Shown: positions 35,807 through 44,535, numbered from the stretch's first letter. The stretch is DNA of 64,000 bases from Zobellia russellii (GCF_018728565.1 NZ_JACSOI010000010.1:62001-126000); one strand, 5' to 3'. Program-made: numbers and translations. The notes: generated by a model from the sequence alone, not told the origin.

Positions 35807-38800
35807 TTGGGATTCCCTATGTAACTGTTCAACTCAAATTTTAAATAGTCAAAACCATTTCCGGAATAAGGTTGGAGTTGGTCTTCCGCATGCGATGTAT
35901 CTCTATCGGGAAAAAGTTTTTTACTGATTTCCGAGTTGGGACTTCCGTTTACGAAACAATTTTCTAGGCTGCTGTTTATAAGTTTTATATCCGTTAAACA
36001 AGCGGGTTCATACTCAAAATAACGCTTTCTTTGAATTCGTACTCCATCGGTCAAGAACTCGTGTTCCACCCACAAAAGGTCTTTGTTTTCACCATAATAG
36101 GAAATCAAAAGTTGAGGGATGGTCACTTCCTGTATGCCTGAATTAAACAGCGTCCCGCTAATTTTATCGCCTTCAAAAACCAACTCCTGTAGGCTTACCT
36201 GTTTGTATAGGTCTGTATTTGCAACATTACCTGCACATTGTAAATTGAATTTAGTGGGTTGCTCTTCAAACGTCATAGGGGTAAACTGGTCAGGATTGAA
36301 TGTAGGGGGTAAAGTATCCTTTGTAGATGACCATGCGATACCTTCAAAATCTATCCTAAACGTAGTAGTTTCTTTAGGCATTAACTTATGTTTGGCTACG
36401 TCCTTGGCGTTGTACGTAGCCAATTCTTTGTTCAAGTCATTGTATAAAGTTCCTTTTATAACCACATCTGCAGGTACATGGTCTACATTTTGCAATTCGC
36501 CTATAATGCTATAACTCCCTTGGTACTGCACTAGTTTGGCTTTGAGCACCTCAAGAACTGGTTGTTTCAATACATCTTCATGATGCGTTTGCTGGGTAGT
36601 TATTTTTCTCCTACCATGATTAAAGAAGGTAGTGTTGTTAGAAGTAAACAATTGGTCCGGAGGCAAATCATTATCCAATGAAGAGGGTTCTATATACCAC
36701 TTGCCTTTCTGTTTTATAAGACTGTGGTAATAGTCTTTGTTTATACTTTCCAAAGGGGTAATCCATCTTGTAGCCGCTTTTACTCGTGCACTGGTATCGT
36801 TTTCCTGTAAAAATTCAATACCTAATGAATCCAATTTGGCGTAAGAGCTAAGAATGCCATCTGTAACGGAAACCTCTAGCATGTATTGCGCAATGGTTTT
36901 TCCGCTATCGGGATTCAGAAATGAATGAGCTTTATTGAACTCTTTAAAATCCAAGGCATCATAATAGGCTTCCACAACATTGGTAGGAGCTATTTGGTCT
37001 ACATTTTTGATATAGAATAGGTAGATACCGTACCCAAGCACGATTAATAATATGAAGGCCCAAATGTGATTTATAACCACTAGTTTCTTTGGAAAATTTT
37101 TGTGCTCAATGGCATACTTCATAAATTCTCCTTGAGGCAAAGCTTTTGCTTTTAACGCCCTGATCCATATCCATTGAATATTAATCACAAAAGCAATCAG
37201 TACAGTTAAAATGGGAATGATGCCCCACATAACCTTTAACGCCACGTGCACATCTTCCTTGGGCATGATAGTTGGGAAGGGCGGAACGTTCAGCTTTTCC
37301 CAGACCATAATACCGTTTTCCAATTGTTGCAGTCGTTGCCATCCGCAGAAATAGAGAATGGGATCATAGAATTTATCGTTGGAAAAAATGTATTTCAGGT
37401 TGTATTTTTCGGGTACGGTCAAAAATTGCTGTAATGAACCAATACCTTCTACGCCCCTAAATTTTGAATTTTCAAGACGTTCAATAGCTCTTGTGGTCAA
37501 CTCGGGTAAACGCCGTGCAGAATGGTAATTTCCGTCTACGGTCATAGCTCTGGTCTGCGCAGATAACCATGCCATTTGATCTCCGAATCCCAAGGGTAGA
37601 TAGCGCCAATGGTCATGTGAATCCTGACTCAAGAAATTAACAATAGGCTGCATCTTTATTTTCTGGGGTTGCGATGGTCTAAAATAACCCAAGCTCATAG
37701 TGAAAATAACCATGAACAAGATACCGCCCATAATGACGCCACCAAGAATACGGTGGTAAACGCGTCCCCAATTTTCTTGAATACGGTCTTTTAGGTCTCC
37801 TTCAACCATACGGTAGGCAAACTCCCCAAAAAGGGGCAATGCCATTATGGTCGCCCAGAGTGTAAAACGGTCCAATGTCAAAATATTAAAAGCAGTTTCA
37901 CCCAACAGTATTAGGGGAAGAGGTGTTGTTCCTCCCGTTCCCAAGAGTGTAAGTGCGGAAAAGGATAAACCAAAAAAGATGTATCGCCTGCTGTAATATC
38001 TATAGAATAGAAAAGGTAGGATAAACGTTAAAATCCCCCAAGGGATAACAAAAAACACGAGTCCGGATGAAGTAACCTCAAGAAAATTATCACGGGAACC
38101 ATGTGGTATGGGTACTTGGGTAATCGGGTTTTTCTTTGAATTTATCCAGTAGGGCAGGATACAGGTAACGATAAGTACTAAGGAGGAAAATCCAAAAATA
38201 ACTATTCTCCAAAAGCACTTTTTAAATTGTTTGAAAAAGACCCAAAAACGAACTTCCTTAAAACTATTTACCTGATCTCTGGCAGAATCCATTACAGCCA
38301 TCCCCAGAAGCGGGAATATGAAAAAAACCATACCGAATATTGGAGTAACATGATGAGAAGTTACGGTTACCGCAATTAACGACAGACTGGTGGCTATGTA
38401 TCTGGATTTTCCGGTTTTTACCCATAGATATATCTCTGGTAAGGAGTGTAGAAGCACCGATAAACCAACGATACTGGGCAATTGACCAAAAATATGAAGT
38501 GTTTCCACAAACGTAGAAGAAAATACGGCTAGAAGCGCTGTGTACCCGGCAATTTTCCTGTCTCCGGTCATGAGAAGCCCAAACCTATAGGCGCCGGTAA
38601 TAAAAAGGATAATGCCAACCAATGCTACGCTGAACATTCCAAATTTGAGTCCGCCAATATAAGATAAGATTCCAATAGACTGATGTACGAGTGGAGGATA
38701 GGCCTGTACCGTAAAACCTGTATACCAACGGTAATCCCAAGGTTCAAACCAACTATTGGCATAATGGTCCGCAAAAAATAGATGAATCAAAGCATCATAG

Positions 38801-38889
38801 GTAGTCTCAAGGGTAAAGAAGATACTAGACCCGTGAAAAGCGATACCTATGACCAGTGCTAAGATTAATAAAACATTGGTGCGTTGCAT
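35803..38889 (-). CDS. Large GT-C-like membrane protein (6-pyruvoyl-tetrahydropterin-synthase-related family)
   Basis: 1028 residues. The N-terminal half has about twelve membrane helices. Its first extracytoplasmic loop (TTYDALIHLFFADHYANSW, then WDYRWYTGFTVQAYPPLVH) matches the PTPS-related membrane family, whose D/H-containing loop resembles GT-C glycosyltransferases that use polyprenyl-phosphate sugars. A helix at about 560 and another at about 615 lead into an extracytoplasmic C-terminal beta-rich region (about 640-1000). It is the first gene of a three-gene unit. It could be the polymerase or side-chain transferase, fed by the GT2 fusion at 42014; this pairing is inference. The family name does not imply pterin chemistry. 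Confidence 0.72.
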   Translation of the reverse strand: MQRTNVLLILALVIGIAFHGSSIFFTLETTYDALIHLFFADHYANSWFEPWDYRWYTGFTVQAYPPLVHQSIGILSYIGGLKFGMFSVALVGIILFITGAYRFGLLMTGDRKIAGYTALLAVFSSTFVETLHIFGQLPSIVGLSVLLHSLPEIYLWVKTGKSRYIATSLSLIAVTVTSHHVTPIFGMVFFIFPLLGMAVMDSARDQVNSFKEVRFWVFFKQFKKCFWRIVIFGFSSLVLIVTCILPYWINSKKNPITQVPIPHGSRDNFLEVTSSGLVFFVIPWGILTFILPFLFYRYYSRRYIFFGLSFSALTLLGTGGTTPLPLILLGETAFNILTLDRFTLWATIMALPLFGEFAYRMVEGDLKDRIQENWGRVYHRILGGVIMGGILFMVIFTMSLGYFRPSQPQKIKMQPIVNFLSQDSHDHWRYLPLGFGDQMAWLSAQTRAMTVDGNYHSARRLPELTTRAIERLENSKFRGVEGIGSLQQFLTVPEKYNLKYIFSNDKFYDPILYFCGWQRLQQLENGIMVWEKLNVPPFPTIMPKEDVHVALKVMWGIIPILTVLIAFVINIQWIWIRALKAKALPQGEFMKYAIEHKNFPKKLVVINHIWAFILLIVLGYGIYLFYIKNVDQIAPTNVVEAYYDALDFKEFNKAHSFLNPDSGKTIAQYMLEVSVTDGILSSYAKLDSLGIEFLQENDTSARVKAATRWITPLESINKDYYHSLIKQKGKWYIEPSSLDNDLPPDQLFTSNNTTFFNHGRRKITTQQTHHEDVLKQPVLEVLKAKLVQYQGSYSIIGELQNVDHVPADVVIKGTLYNDLNKELATYNAKDVAKHKLMPKETTTFRIDFEGIAWSSTKDTLPPTFNPDQFTPMTFEEQPTKFNLQCAGNVANTDLYKQVSLQELVFEGDKISGTLFNSGIQEVTIPQLLISYYGENKDLLWVEHEFLTDGVRIQRKRYFEYEPACLTDIKLINSSLENCFVNGSPNSEISKKLFPDRDTSHAEDQLQPYSGNGFDYLKFELNSYIGNPK

Positions 38890-38956
38890 TCCTGAATAAT
38901 TGTCAGAAAATATAACATTATAATGCTATTAATATTGTATTTCGTCGATGGTATTG

Positions 38957-38986
38957 CTTGTCTATTGCTTTAAGCCATTCATCTAC
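38957..38986 (+). promoter_or_regulatory. Direct repeat with 21-bp period, candidate LytTR binding site
   Basis: CTTGTCTAT (38957) and TTCATCTAC (38978) lie 21 bp apart. The second repeat and its flank (CATTCATCTACGGTT) are close to the site before the sensor operon (CATTCGTCTACAGTT). A weak -7-like TAAATTAA begins 30 bp downstream, at 39016, the same spacing as at the small-peptide gene. Confidence 0.5.
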
Positions 38987-39193
38987 GGTTAAGTGTAGAT
39001 GGACTTTTATAGGTCTAAATTAAGGTAGATTGACTGAAATTTGTTTTAAAAAAAACGGCCTATCTAAAGCCATTAAAGAACTGTTTTAGTTTCTAATTAT
39101 TGATTTTAAAGGGTTCTATAACAGACGTTAGAGGGCATCCTAGGAATAAATCATTAATACTCTAATGAAATATGAAGGTTCTGCTTTTGCATG

Positions 39194-39248
39194 TACATTT
39201 TATCGATAAAATGCCGATTAGTTCTATGAAATGCTACATTTTATCGAT
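39194..39248. repeat. Paired ATCGAT-centred operator-like elements
   Basis: TACATTTTATCGAT occurs at 39194-39207 and again at 39235-39248, exactly 41 bp apart (about four helical turns). The first copy is the core of a perfect 18-bp palindrome, CATTTTATCGATAAAATG (39196-39213); the second is an imperfect version. Spacing and symmetry suggest two dimer sites for one repressor or activator of the flippase operon. Confidence 0.5.
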
Positions 39249-39426
39249 TATAAGTTTAATCCTACAATAATCTTATAAAATTCCGTTTAGGTATCAAGCT
39301 TATATTTTGAACAAAATATTGCTGCTACATATTTGAATCCCAGATAGCTATATATTTTAAATACTAAAAATGTTCAAGAAAGCACATAATAAAATAAATA
39401 CAGCATAAACTAAGACCACACCAACT

Positions 39427-40683
39427 ATGACCGCCATTAAGTTAATGTTTAAGAAAGTTTCTCAGGAACAATTGTTCATGGGAAGCGTGCTTTTGGTCAA
39501 TGGGGGAAACTACTTGTATAACCTTTTATTAGGTAGGCTATTAGGGCCGGCTGCATTTTCAGAAGCGGCACTTCTTGTCACCTTATTATTGGTACTATCC
39601 TTTATGGGAATGACCTTTCAACTGGCAACGGCAAAATTCGCGGTTATATTCTCTAGTAAGGAATGGGACATTTTTAAGAATATAACCTATCGTCAAGCTA
39701 GTGTAGTTGGTCTCATCATTGGAGTACTCATTCTTATTTTTTCTAAACAATTACAAGCACTTTTCAATACGGAAAGTCATTGGATGTTTATCATATTTGG
39801 TCTAGGTATACCTATTTACTTTTTTATGAGTGTAAATAGAGGAGCATACCAGGGCAGACAGGAATTTGGAAAACTGTCGATCACCTACCAGACGGAGATG
39901 TGGAGTAGGTTGGTGCTTACGATGCTTTTACTTTTTCTATTGGATATAGAACCGGGAACATTGGTGGCATTGGGCATTTTCCTTTCTTTTCTTTTTGGAC
40001 TTTTTCCATCGGATAGCACATCAATATCCTTTAGGGAAATTAGAAAGCTTGATGGAGAAAACACAAAACGGGTTTCTCAGTTTATTTGGTTGACCGCCTG
40101 TTATGAGTTTACGCAAATCATAATCAATAATAGCGATGTGCTTTTGGTAAAGCATTACTTTGAACCTATGGAAGCCGGTCTTTACGCTTCATTGGCCTTA
40201 ATTGGAAGGGTAGTGTATTTTGTAGCATGGATGTTCGTCATGTTATTGCTTCCGGTAGTGGTGCAAAAACAAAAAGATGGCGAGCCAACAGCTCCCGTTT
40301 TATTTAAATATGTATCCTACATCGGGTTACTTTCAGCAGGCATTGTTGTAGTATGTTATTTGTTCCCTGAATTGATAATAACATTAATGTTCGGCGATTC
40401 CTATATAGCCATGTCCAGTTTATTATGGCAATATGCTTTGGCAACATCGCTCTTTGCCATCTCCAATATTTTCGCATATTATTTTTTATCCTTAGATCAT
40501 TATGTGCCGGTTATATTATCCGGTGTATTGGGTCTTTCGCAAATAGTATTGGTGGTATTGTATCATGATACTTTAGAAAGTGTGGTGTATATGCAACTCA
40601 TAGCCATGAGTATATTATTGGTAGTCCAGTTGATGTATTTTTCAAATAAAGAAGTAAGAAAGAAAAGTATATCCGAAAGTTGA
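39427..40683 (+). CDS. Wzx-like polysaccharide flippase (MOP superfamily)
   Basis: A 418-residue membrane protein with about twelve hydrophobic helices. The opening NGGNYLYNLLLGRLLGPAAFSEAALL is typical of oligosaccharide flippases/PST transporters of the MOP superfamily. Expected to move lipid-linked sugar units, or a growing chain as proposed for PelG, across the inner membrane. First gene of a plus-strand unit with the GT4 enzyme (57 bp downstream) and the receiver-GT2 fusion. Confidence 0.82.
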   Translation: MTAIKLMFKKVSQEQLFMGSVLLVNGGNYLYNLLLGRLLGPAAFSEAALLVTLLLVLSFMGMTFQLATAKFAVIFSSKEWDIFKNITYRQASVVGLIIGVLILIFSKQLQALFNTESHWMFIIFGLGIPIYFFMSVNRGAYQGRQEFGKLSITYQTEMWSRLVLTMLLLFLLDIEPGTLVALGIFLSFLFGLFPSDSTSISFREIRKLDGENTKRVSQFIWLTACYEFTQIIINNSDVLLVKHYFEPMEAGLYASLALIGRVVYFVAWMFVMLLLPVVVQKQKDGEPTAPVLFKYVSYIGLLSAGIVVVCYLFPELIITLMFGDSYIAMSSLLWQYALATSLFAISNIFAYYFLSLDHYVPVILSGVLGLSQIVLVVLYHDTLESVVYMQLIAMSILLVVQLMYFSNKEVRKKSISES

Positions 40684-40739
40684 AAAAATTGAAATCCAGA
40701 AATGTAATTAAATAGTCCCAAATCTATCAAATCTATAGC

Positions 40740-41978
40740 ATGAAACTAGCCATTGTAACCGCATATCCGCCCAGTAAGGTAACCTTAACGGAGTACGGAT
40801 ATTATCTTGTAAAGCATTTTAGATTACAAGAAGAAGTAACTGAAATCATTTTAATGACGGATAAGACCGAAGCTCCAAAAGACCTATCTTTTGAAGGAGA
40901 AGGCTGTAAGATAACCGTTTCAGAATGCTGGGAGTTCAATAGCTATTCTAATTTACTTACCGTAAACAAAGCTATTAAAACCCATAAGCCAGATGCCGTA
41001 CTTTATAATTTACAGTTCCTGAAATTTGGTGATAAAAAAATACCTGCAGCTTTAGGATTAATGCTGCCTTATGCAACCAAATTTAAAGGAATTCCTACTA
41101 TATCATTATTGCACAATATTTTAGAGCAGGTAGATTTGGATAGTGCCGGTTTTACCAAAAGCAAAATATTACAGAGCATATATGGTTTTATAGGTACGAC
41201 CTTGACCAAGTTTGTTCTTGCATCGGATATTTTGGCCGTGACCATCAGCAAATACGTAACCATCCTTGAGAAGAAATATAAAGCAAAAAATATAGCATTA
41301 ATTCCTCACGGCTCTTTTGAAACTCCACCAGAACCGGATTTTAATCTTCCAGCTGGACCAAAACAGGTGATGGCTTTCGGGAAGTTCGGGACCTACAAAA
41401 AGGTTGAGGTGCTTATTGAGGCAATAGAGGTAATTCGTAATAGGAGCAATGAAGATATAGAAATTGTAATTGCCGGAACGGATAGTCCTAATACACCAGG
41501 CTACCTTAAGAAGATGGAAGAAATATACAGCCATGTACCGCAAATACGATTTACAGGCTATGTAGCCGAAGAGGACGTGCCCGTTATTTTTGGAGAAAGT
41601 GCGGTAGTGGTCTTCCCATATACCTCTACCACAGGTAGTTCGGGTGTATTGCACCAAGCAGGAAGCTACGGAAAAGCAGTTGCCCTTCCTGATTTGGGAG
41701 ACTTGAGCGTACTAGTTAAGGAAGAAGGGTATAGGGGCGAGTTCTTTTTACCCGAGGACAAAAATTCATTAGCGGACGCCATAGAAAAAATACTCACGGA
41801 TGATGCCTATAGAACGGAGTTGGCCCAAACCAATTATGCGGCTGCATGTTCATTGCCTATGAGTACCATTACCCAAATGTATCTGGATTATTTTAAGGCT
41901 ATTCAGGTTCAAAAATCCAAAGGGCAGATTATAGACGTTAACGCCATTGGACTAACCCACGAAAAAGTAAAAGCATAA
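40740..41978 (+). CDS. Glycosyltransferase family 4 protein
   Basis: A 412-residue cytosolic GT-B enzyme. N-terminal Rossmann opening LAIVTAYPPSKVTLTEYG, and donor-side blocks FGKFGTYKKVEVLIEA and VVFPYTSTTGSSGVLHQAGSYGKAV in the place of the GT4 nucleotide-sugar site. The usual E-x7-E appears degenerate (the first Glu is replaced in SSGVLHQAG). Probably transfers a sugar to the lipid carrier or growing polymer; donor and acceptor are unknown. It lies between flippase and GT2 fusion on one strand. Confidence 0.88.
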   Translation: MKLAIVTAYPPSKVTLTEYGYYLVKHFRLQEEVTEIILMTDKTEAPKDLSFEGEGCKITVSECWEFNSYSNLLTVNKAIKTHKPDAVLYNLQFLKFGDKKIPAALGLMLPYATKFKGIPTISLLHNILEQVDLDSAGFTKSKILQSIYGFIGTTLTKFVLASDILAVTISKYVTILEKKYKAKNIALIPHGSFETPPEPDFNLPAGPKQVMAFGKFGTYKKVEVLIEAIEVIRNRSNEDIEIVIAGTDSPNTPGYLKKMEEIYSHVPQIRFTGYVAEEDVPVIFGESAVVVFPYTSTTGSSGVLHQAGSYGKAVALPDLGDLSVLVKEEGYRGEFFLPEDKNSLADAIEKILTDDAYRTELAQTNYAAACSLPMSTITQMYLDYFKAIQVQKSKGQIIDVNAIGLTHEKVKA

Positions 41979-42013
41979 AAAAAGGTTCCCACTTCTTAAT
42001 AAAATATACCACC

Positions 42014-43153
42014 ATGAAAATATTAACCATAGACGACCAGCAATTGATTTTGCTTTCAGTTGAAAAGAGACTATTAGAATTAGGCTATGAGGTTAAAACG
42101 GCCAGTTCTGGAGAGCAGGGCATAGAAGTATTTGATAGTTTTCAGCCAGATTTAGTTTTGGTAGATATAAATATGCCGGGCATGTCAGGCCTTAGGGTAG
42201 TTGAACATATAAGGGTTGAAAAGAAATCCGAAACACCTATTCTGATCATGTCAGGTAATACCGATGAAAAAATCATTGTAGATGGTTTTGATTTAGGAAT
42301 TAACGATTACATGAAAAAGCCTGTGAGCCTAGACGAAATGGCGGCACGTATAAAACGAATTATCGGAGCACCTGATATTCAGAAAGAAACGGTAGCGAGT
42401 GATAATGCACGTATGCTTCAAAAGAATTGCGTGGGTGTAATAATTCCTTGCTATAATGAAGAAGACCGTTTGTCCGGTCCTGAATTTAAGGAATTTGCAC
42501 ACAAGAATTTGGGCTACCATTTATGCTTTGTAAATGATGGAAGTACAGACAGAACTTTAGAAGTACTGCATGAACTACGCAAAGGGCATGAATCCAATAT
42601 AAGTGTTTATGATTGTGAAAAGAACGGTGGTAAGGCAGAAGCGGTACGACAGGGAATCTTGCACATGATAAAAGATGAGCAGTTAGATTATCTAGGATAT
42701 TTAGATGCTGATCTTTCAACTGATTTTAGGGATTTTGATGATTTAGTAAAAACCATTGAAAACTCGGATTTTAAAATTGTAAGTGGTTCCAGAATCAGTA
42801 GAATGGGGGCGAACATCACCAAGGAGTCGGCTCGTAAAATTATAAGCATGACCATCAATATGATCATACAGACTATTCTTGGTATGCCATTTAAGGACAC
42901 CCAATGTGGAGCCAAAATAATGGACCGTGAGATAGCTTCTACCATGTTCAACAAAAAATTTATTACCAAATGGCTTTTTGATGTGGAGATTTTTATGCGT
43001 ATGAGAAAACACTATGGTAAAGAAGAAGCAAAACGCGTTATTTGTGAGCAACCATTAAAACGATGGATTCATGCAGACGGTTCTAAACTTTCTATGAAGG
43101 ATTCAGTTAAAATTGTTGGGCAACTCGCCAAGATTGCTGTATCGTACAGATAA
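42014..43153 (+). CDS. Receiver-domain / GT2 glycosyltransferase fusion
   Basis: A 379-residue two-domain protein. Residues 1-118 form a complete response-regulator receiver (D7/D8, phospho-acceptor D51 in LVDINMPGMSG, S in IMSGN, K in MKKPVS). After a short linker, residues about 138-379 are a GT-A family 2 transferase of the DPM1 type (VGVIIPCYNEED, FVNDGSTDRT, DADLSTD as DxD, DTQCGAKIM, KWLFDVEIFMR). DPM1-type enzymes make polyprenyl-phosphate sugars, the donors of GT-C enzymes such as the one at 35803-38889. Phosphorylation of D51 probably gates transferase activity (inference). No membrane helix is seen. Confidence 0.92.
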   Translation: MKILTIDDQQLILLSVEKRLLELGYEVKTASSGEQGIEVFDSFQPDLVLVDINMPGMSGLRVVEHIRVEKKSETPILIMSGNTDEKIIVDGFDLGINDYMKKPVSLDEMAARIKRIIGAPDIQKETVASDNARMLQKNCVGVIIPCYNEEDRLSGPEFKEFAHKNLGYHLCFVNDGSTDRTLEVLHELRKGHESNISVYDCEKNGGKAEAVRQGILHMIKDEQLDYLGYLDADLSTDFRDFDDLVKTIENSDFKIVSGSRISRMGANITKESARKIISMTINMIIQTILGMPFKDTQCGAKIMDREIASTMFNKKFITKWLFDVEIFMRMRKHYGKEEAKRVICEQPLKRWIHADGSKLSMKDSVKIVGQLAKIAVSYR

Positions 43154-43177
43154 TTTAATATATTCCTTAAATAGTTG

Positions 43178-43234
43178 ACAGTTCAAAATTTTAATTCATG
43201 GGGCTATGAATTAAAGGTTTGAGCTGTTTTTTTA
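43178..43234 (+). terminator. Terminator after the receiver-GT2 gene
   Basis: An outer stem of ACAGTTCAAA with TTTGAGCTGT (one G-U) and an inner stem TTAATTCA/TGAATTAA, followed by seven T. It separates the polysaccharide operon from the tetR unit. Confidence 0.85.
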
Positions 43235-43273
43235 TGCCCCAAAGCTAAAGTATTCTTAATTTTTTGTTCATTT

Positions 43274-43289
43274 CAAAGCAAGTGCTTAG
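43274..43289. promoter_or_regulatory. Candidate TetR operator, copy 1
   Basis: CAAAGCA-AG-TGCTTAG, one mismatch per half from the perfect palindrome before the AhpD-like gene, ends 23 bp upstream of the tetR ATG. It fits autoregulation. Confidence 0.65.
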
Positions 43290-43312
43290 TTTTGTGTTAT
43301 AGTTTAGAAATA

Positions 43313-43876
43313 ATGGCTAGAAAAAAACAATATAACGAAAATGAAGTAATTGAAAAGGCCACTGCTCTTTTTTGGAGAAATGGTTATGAGGCTACTACGG
43401 TTCGTATGCTTGAAAAGGAAATGGGGATCAACCAATTTTCTATTTATTCTAGCTTTGGGAATAAGCAAGGGGTTTTTGTTGAAAGCATTAATGCCTACCG
43501 GAAACGTGTACGCGTCATAACGGATAAACTTTCTAAGTCTAATAATGGTAAGGAAGGTATTAAGCAATATTTTTATGATTTCTTGGAGTTTGCAAAGGAA
43601 GATGGGAAGAATAAGGGATGTTTGGTAACCAATACCGTAAATGAAATTAACGCAGATGCAGACCCAGTAATTATGGAACAGTTAATAGAATTTGCCAATA
43701 GCATCAAGCAACTATTTGTAGATAATCTTTTGCAAGAGGAAGGAAAAACTCAAGAAGAAGCTATTAGGCAGTCAAATTATTTAATGAATAGTTTGTTGGG
43801 TTTGTCAGTTTCATCAAAAGTTTTCGACCAAAACCAAATCAATGATACGATTGAAATAACGTTTTTAAATATTTAA
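43313..43876 (+). CDS. TetR-family transcriptional regulator
   Basis: A 187-residue repressor. The helix-turn-helix domain covers residues 1-55 (ALFWRNGYEATTVRMLEKEMGINQFSIYSSFGNKQGVF), then a helical ligand domain with LEFAKEDGKNKGCLVTNTVNE resembling the C-terminal family of TetR proteins near YxaF/AcuR-like genes. ATG 43313 is chosen over the upstream TTG because it begins MARKKQYNE and leaves the operator outside the gene. The ligand is unknown; reactive electrophiles or quinones would suit the neighbours. Confidence 0.9.
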   Translation: MARKKQYNENEVIEKATALFWRNGYEATTVRMLEKEMGINQFSIYSSFGNKQGVFVESINAYRKRVRVITDKLSKSNNGKEGIKQYFYDFLEFAKEDGKNKGCLVTNTVNEINADADPVIMEQLIEFANSIKQLFVDNLLQEEGKTQEEAIRQSNYLMNSLLGLSVSSKVFDQNQINDTIEITFLNI

Positions 43877-43894
43877 AAATTTTTTAACCCTAAA

Positions 43895-43910
43895 CTAAGC
43901 ATTTGCTTAG
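43895..43910. promoter_or_regulatory. Candidate TetR operator, copy 2
   Basis: Perfect palindrome CTAAGCA-TT-TGCTTAG between tetR and the AhpD-like gene, ending 27 bp before its ATG. Same half-sites and 2-bp spacer as the copy upstream of tetR. Confidence 0.7.
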
Positions 43911-43937
43911 AAATATAAATAAATTAAAATTAGAACT

Positions 43938-44501
43938 ATGAGTACATTAACGATTCACACTTTAGAAACCGCACCGGAAGATAGCAAGCCATTATTGGAA
44001 AAATCAATAAAGGCGTATGGTAATATACCTAATCTACATGGCGTATTGGCCTCGGCACCTGGTCTTTTGGAAGCATACCAATCTATACACGAGCTTTTTG
44101 TAAACTCTTCATTTGATAATGATGAACTTACAGTAGTATGGCAAACCATTAACGTGGAGCACGAATGTCATTATTGTGTACCGGCACATACCGCAATCGC
44201 AAAAATGATGAAGGTAGATGATGCTATTACGGAAGCATTAAGAAACGGAACTCAATTGCCATCTGAAAAGTTACAGGTACTTCATGAGACTACCCTTAAA
44301 ATTGTTCGCAACAGAGGGTATATTGAGCCTAAAGATGTTAAAGCATTTTATGCAGCGGGTTATGAAGAAAGACAATTGTTGGAAATCATTTTGGGACTTT
44401 CTCAAAAAGTAATCAGTAACTATGTGAACCACATTGCAGAAACTCCAGTTGACGCTGCGTTCGAGAAATTTGCTTGGAAAAAGGAAAACGAAGTTGCCTA
44501 A
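43938..44501 (+). CDS. AhpD-like / carboxymuconolactone-decarboxylase-family protein
   Basis: A 187-residue helical protein with the AhpD peroxidase-type motif E76-C77-x2-C80-x3-H84 (HECHYCVPAH). Such proteins act as peroxidase partners or alkylhydroperoxidase-like enzymes in oxidative or electrophile stress. It is preceded by a perfect TetR palindrome and followed by its own terminator, so it looks like the main target of the adjacent regulator. Confidence 0.88.
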   Translation: MSTLTIHTLETAPEDSKPLLEKSIKAYGNIPNLHGVLASAPGLLEAYQSIHELFVNSSFDNDELTVVWQTINVEHECHYCVPAHTAIAKMMKVDDAITEALRNGTQLPSEKLQVLHETTLKIVRNRGYIEPKDVKAFYAAGYEERQLLEIILGLSQKVISNYVNHIAETPVDAAFEKFAWKKENEVA

Positions 44502-44535
44502 TGTTGTAAGCTAATGAAGCTTGATGGCAATATAT

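Larger units (their letters stand above)
38890..39426. other. Divergent 537-bp regulatory region of the polysaccharide locus
   Basis: No plausible gene. It separates the minus-strand GT-C/lipoprotein/glycosidase unit from the plus-strand flippase/GT4/GT2-fusion unit. It contains LytTR-like repeats (38957-38986), an ATCTAC/GTAGAT inverted repeat (38981-39000) and a pair of ATCGAT-centred elements (39194-39248). If the promoter lies near 39016, the plus-strand transcript would have a leader of about 400 nt. Confidence 0.6.

Noticed and set aside
35803-38889. Pterin biosynthesis role suggested by the 6-pyruvoyl-tetrahydropterin-synthase-related name
   Set aside because: The sequence is a polytopic GT-C-like membrane protein; no pterin synthase active-site histidines are visible.
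30404-43153. Assignment as a standard pel operon
   Set aside because: Exporter, flippase, GT4 and hydrolase are analogous, but the flippase is Wzx-like, no PelD/PelE are seen and a GT-C/GT2 pair is added, so only similarity of layout is claimed.
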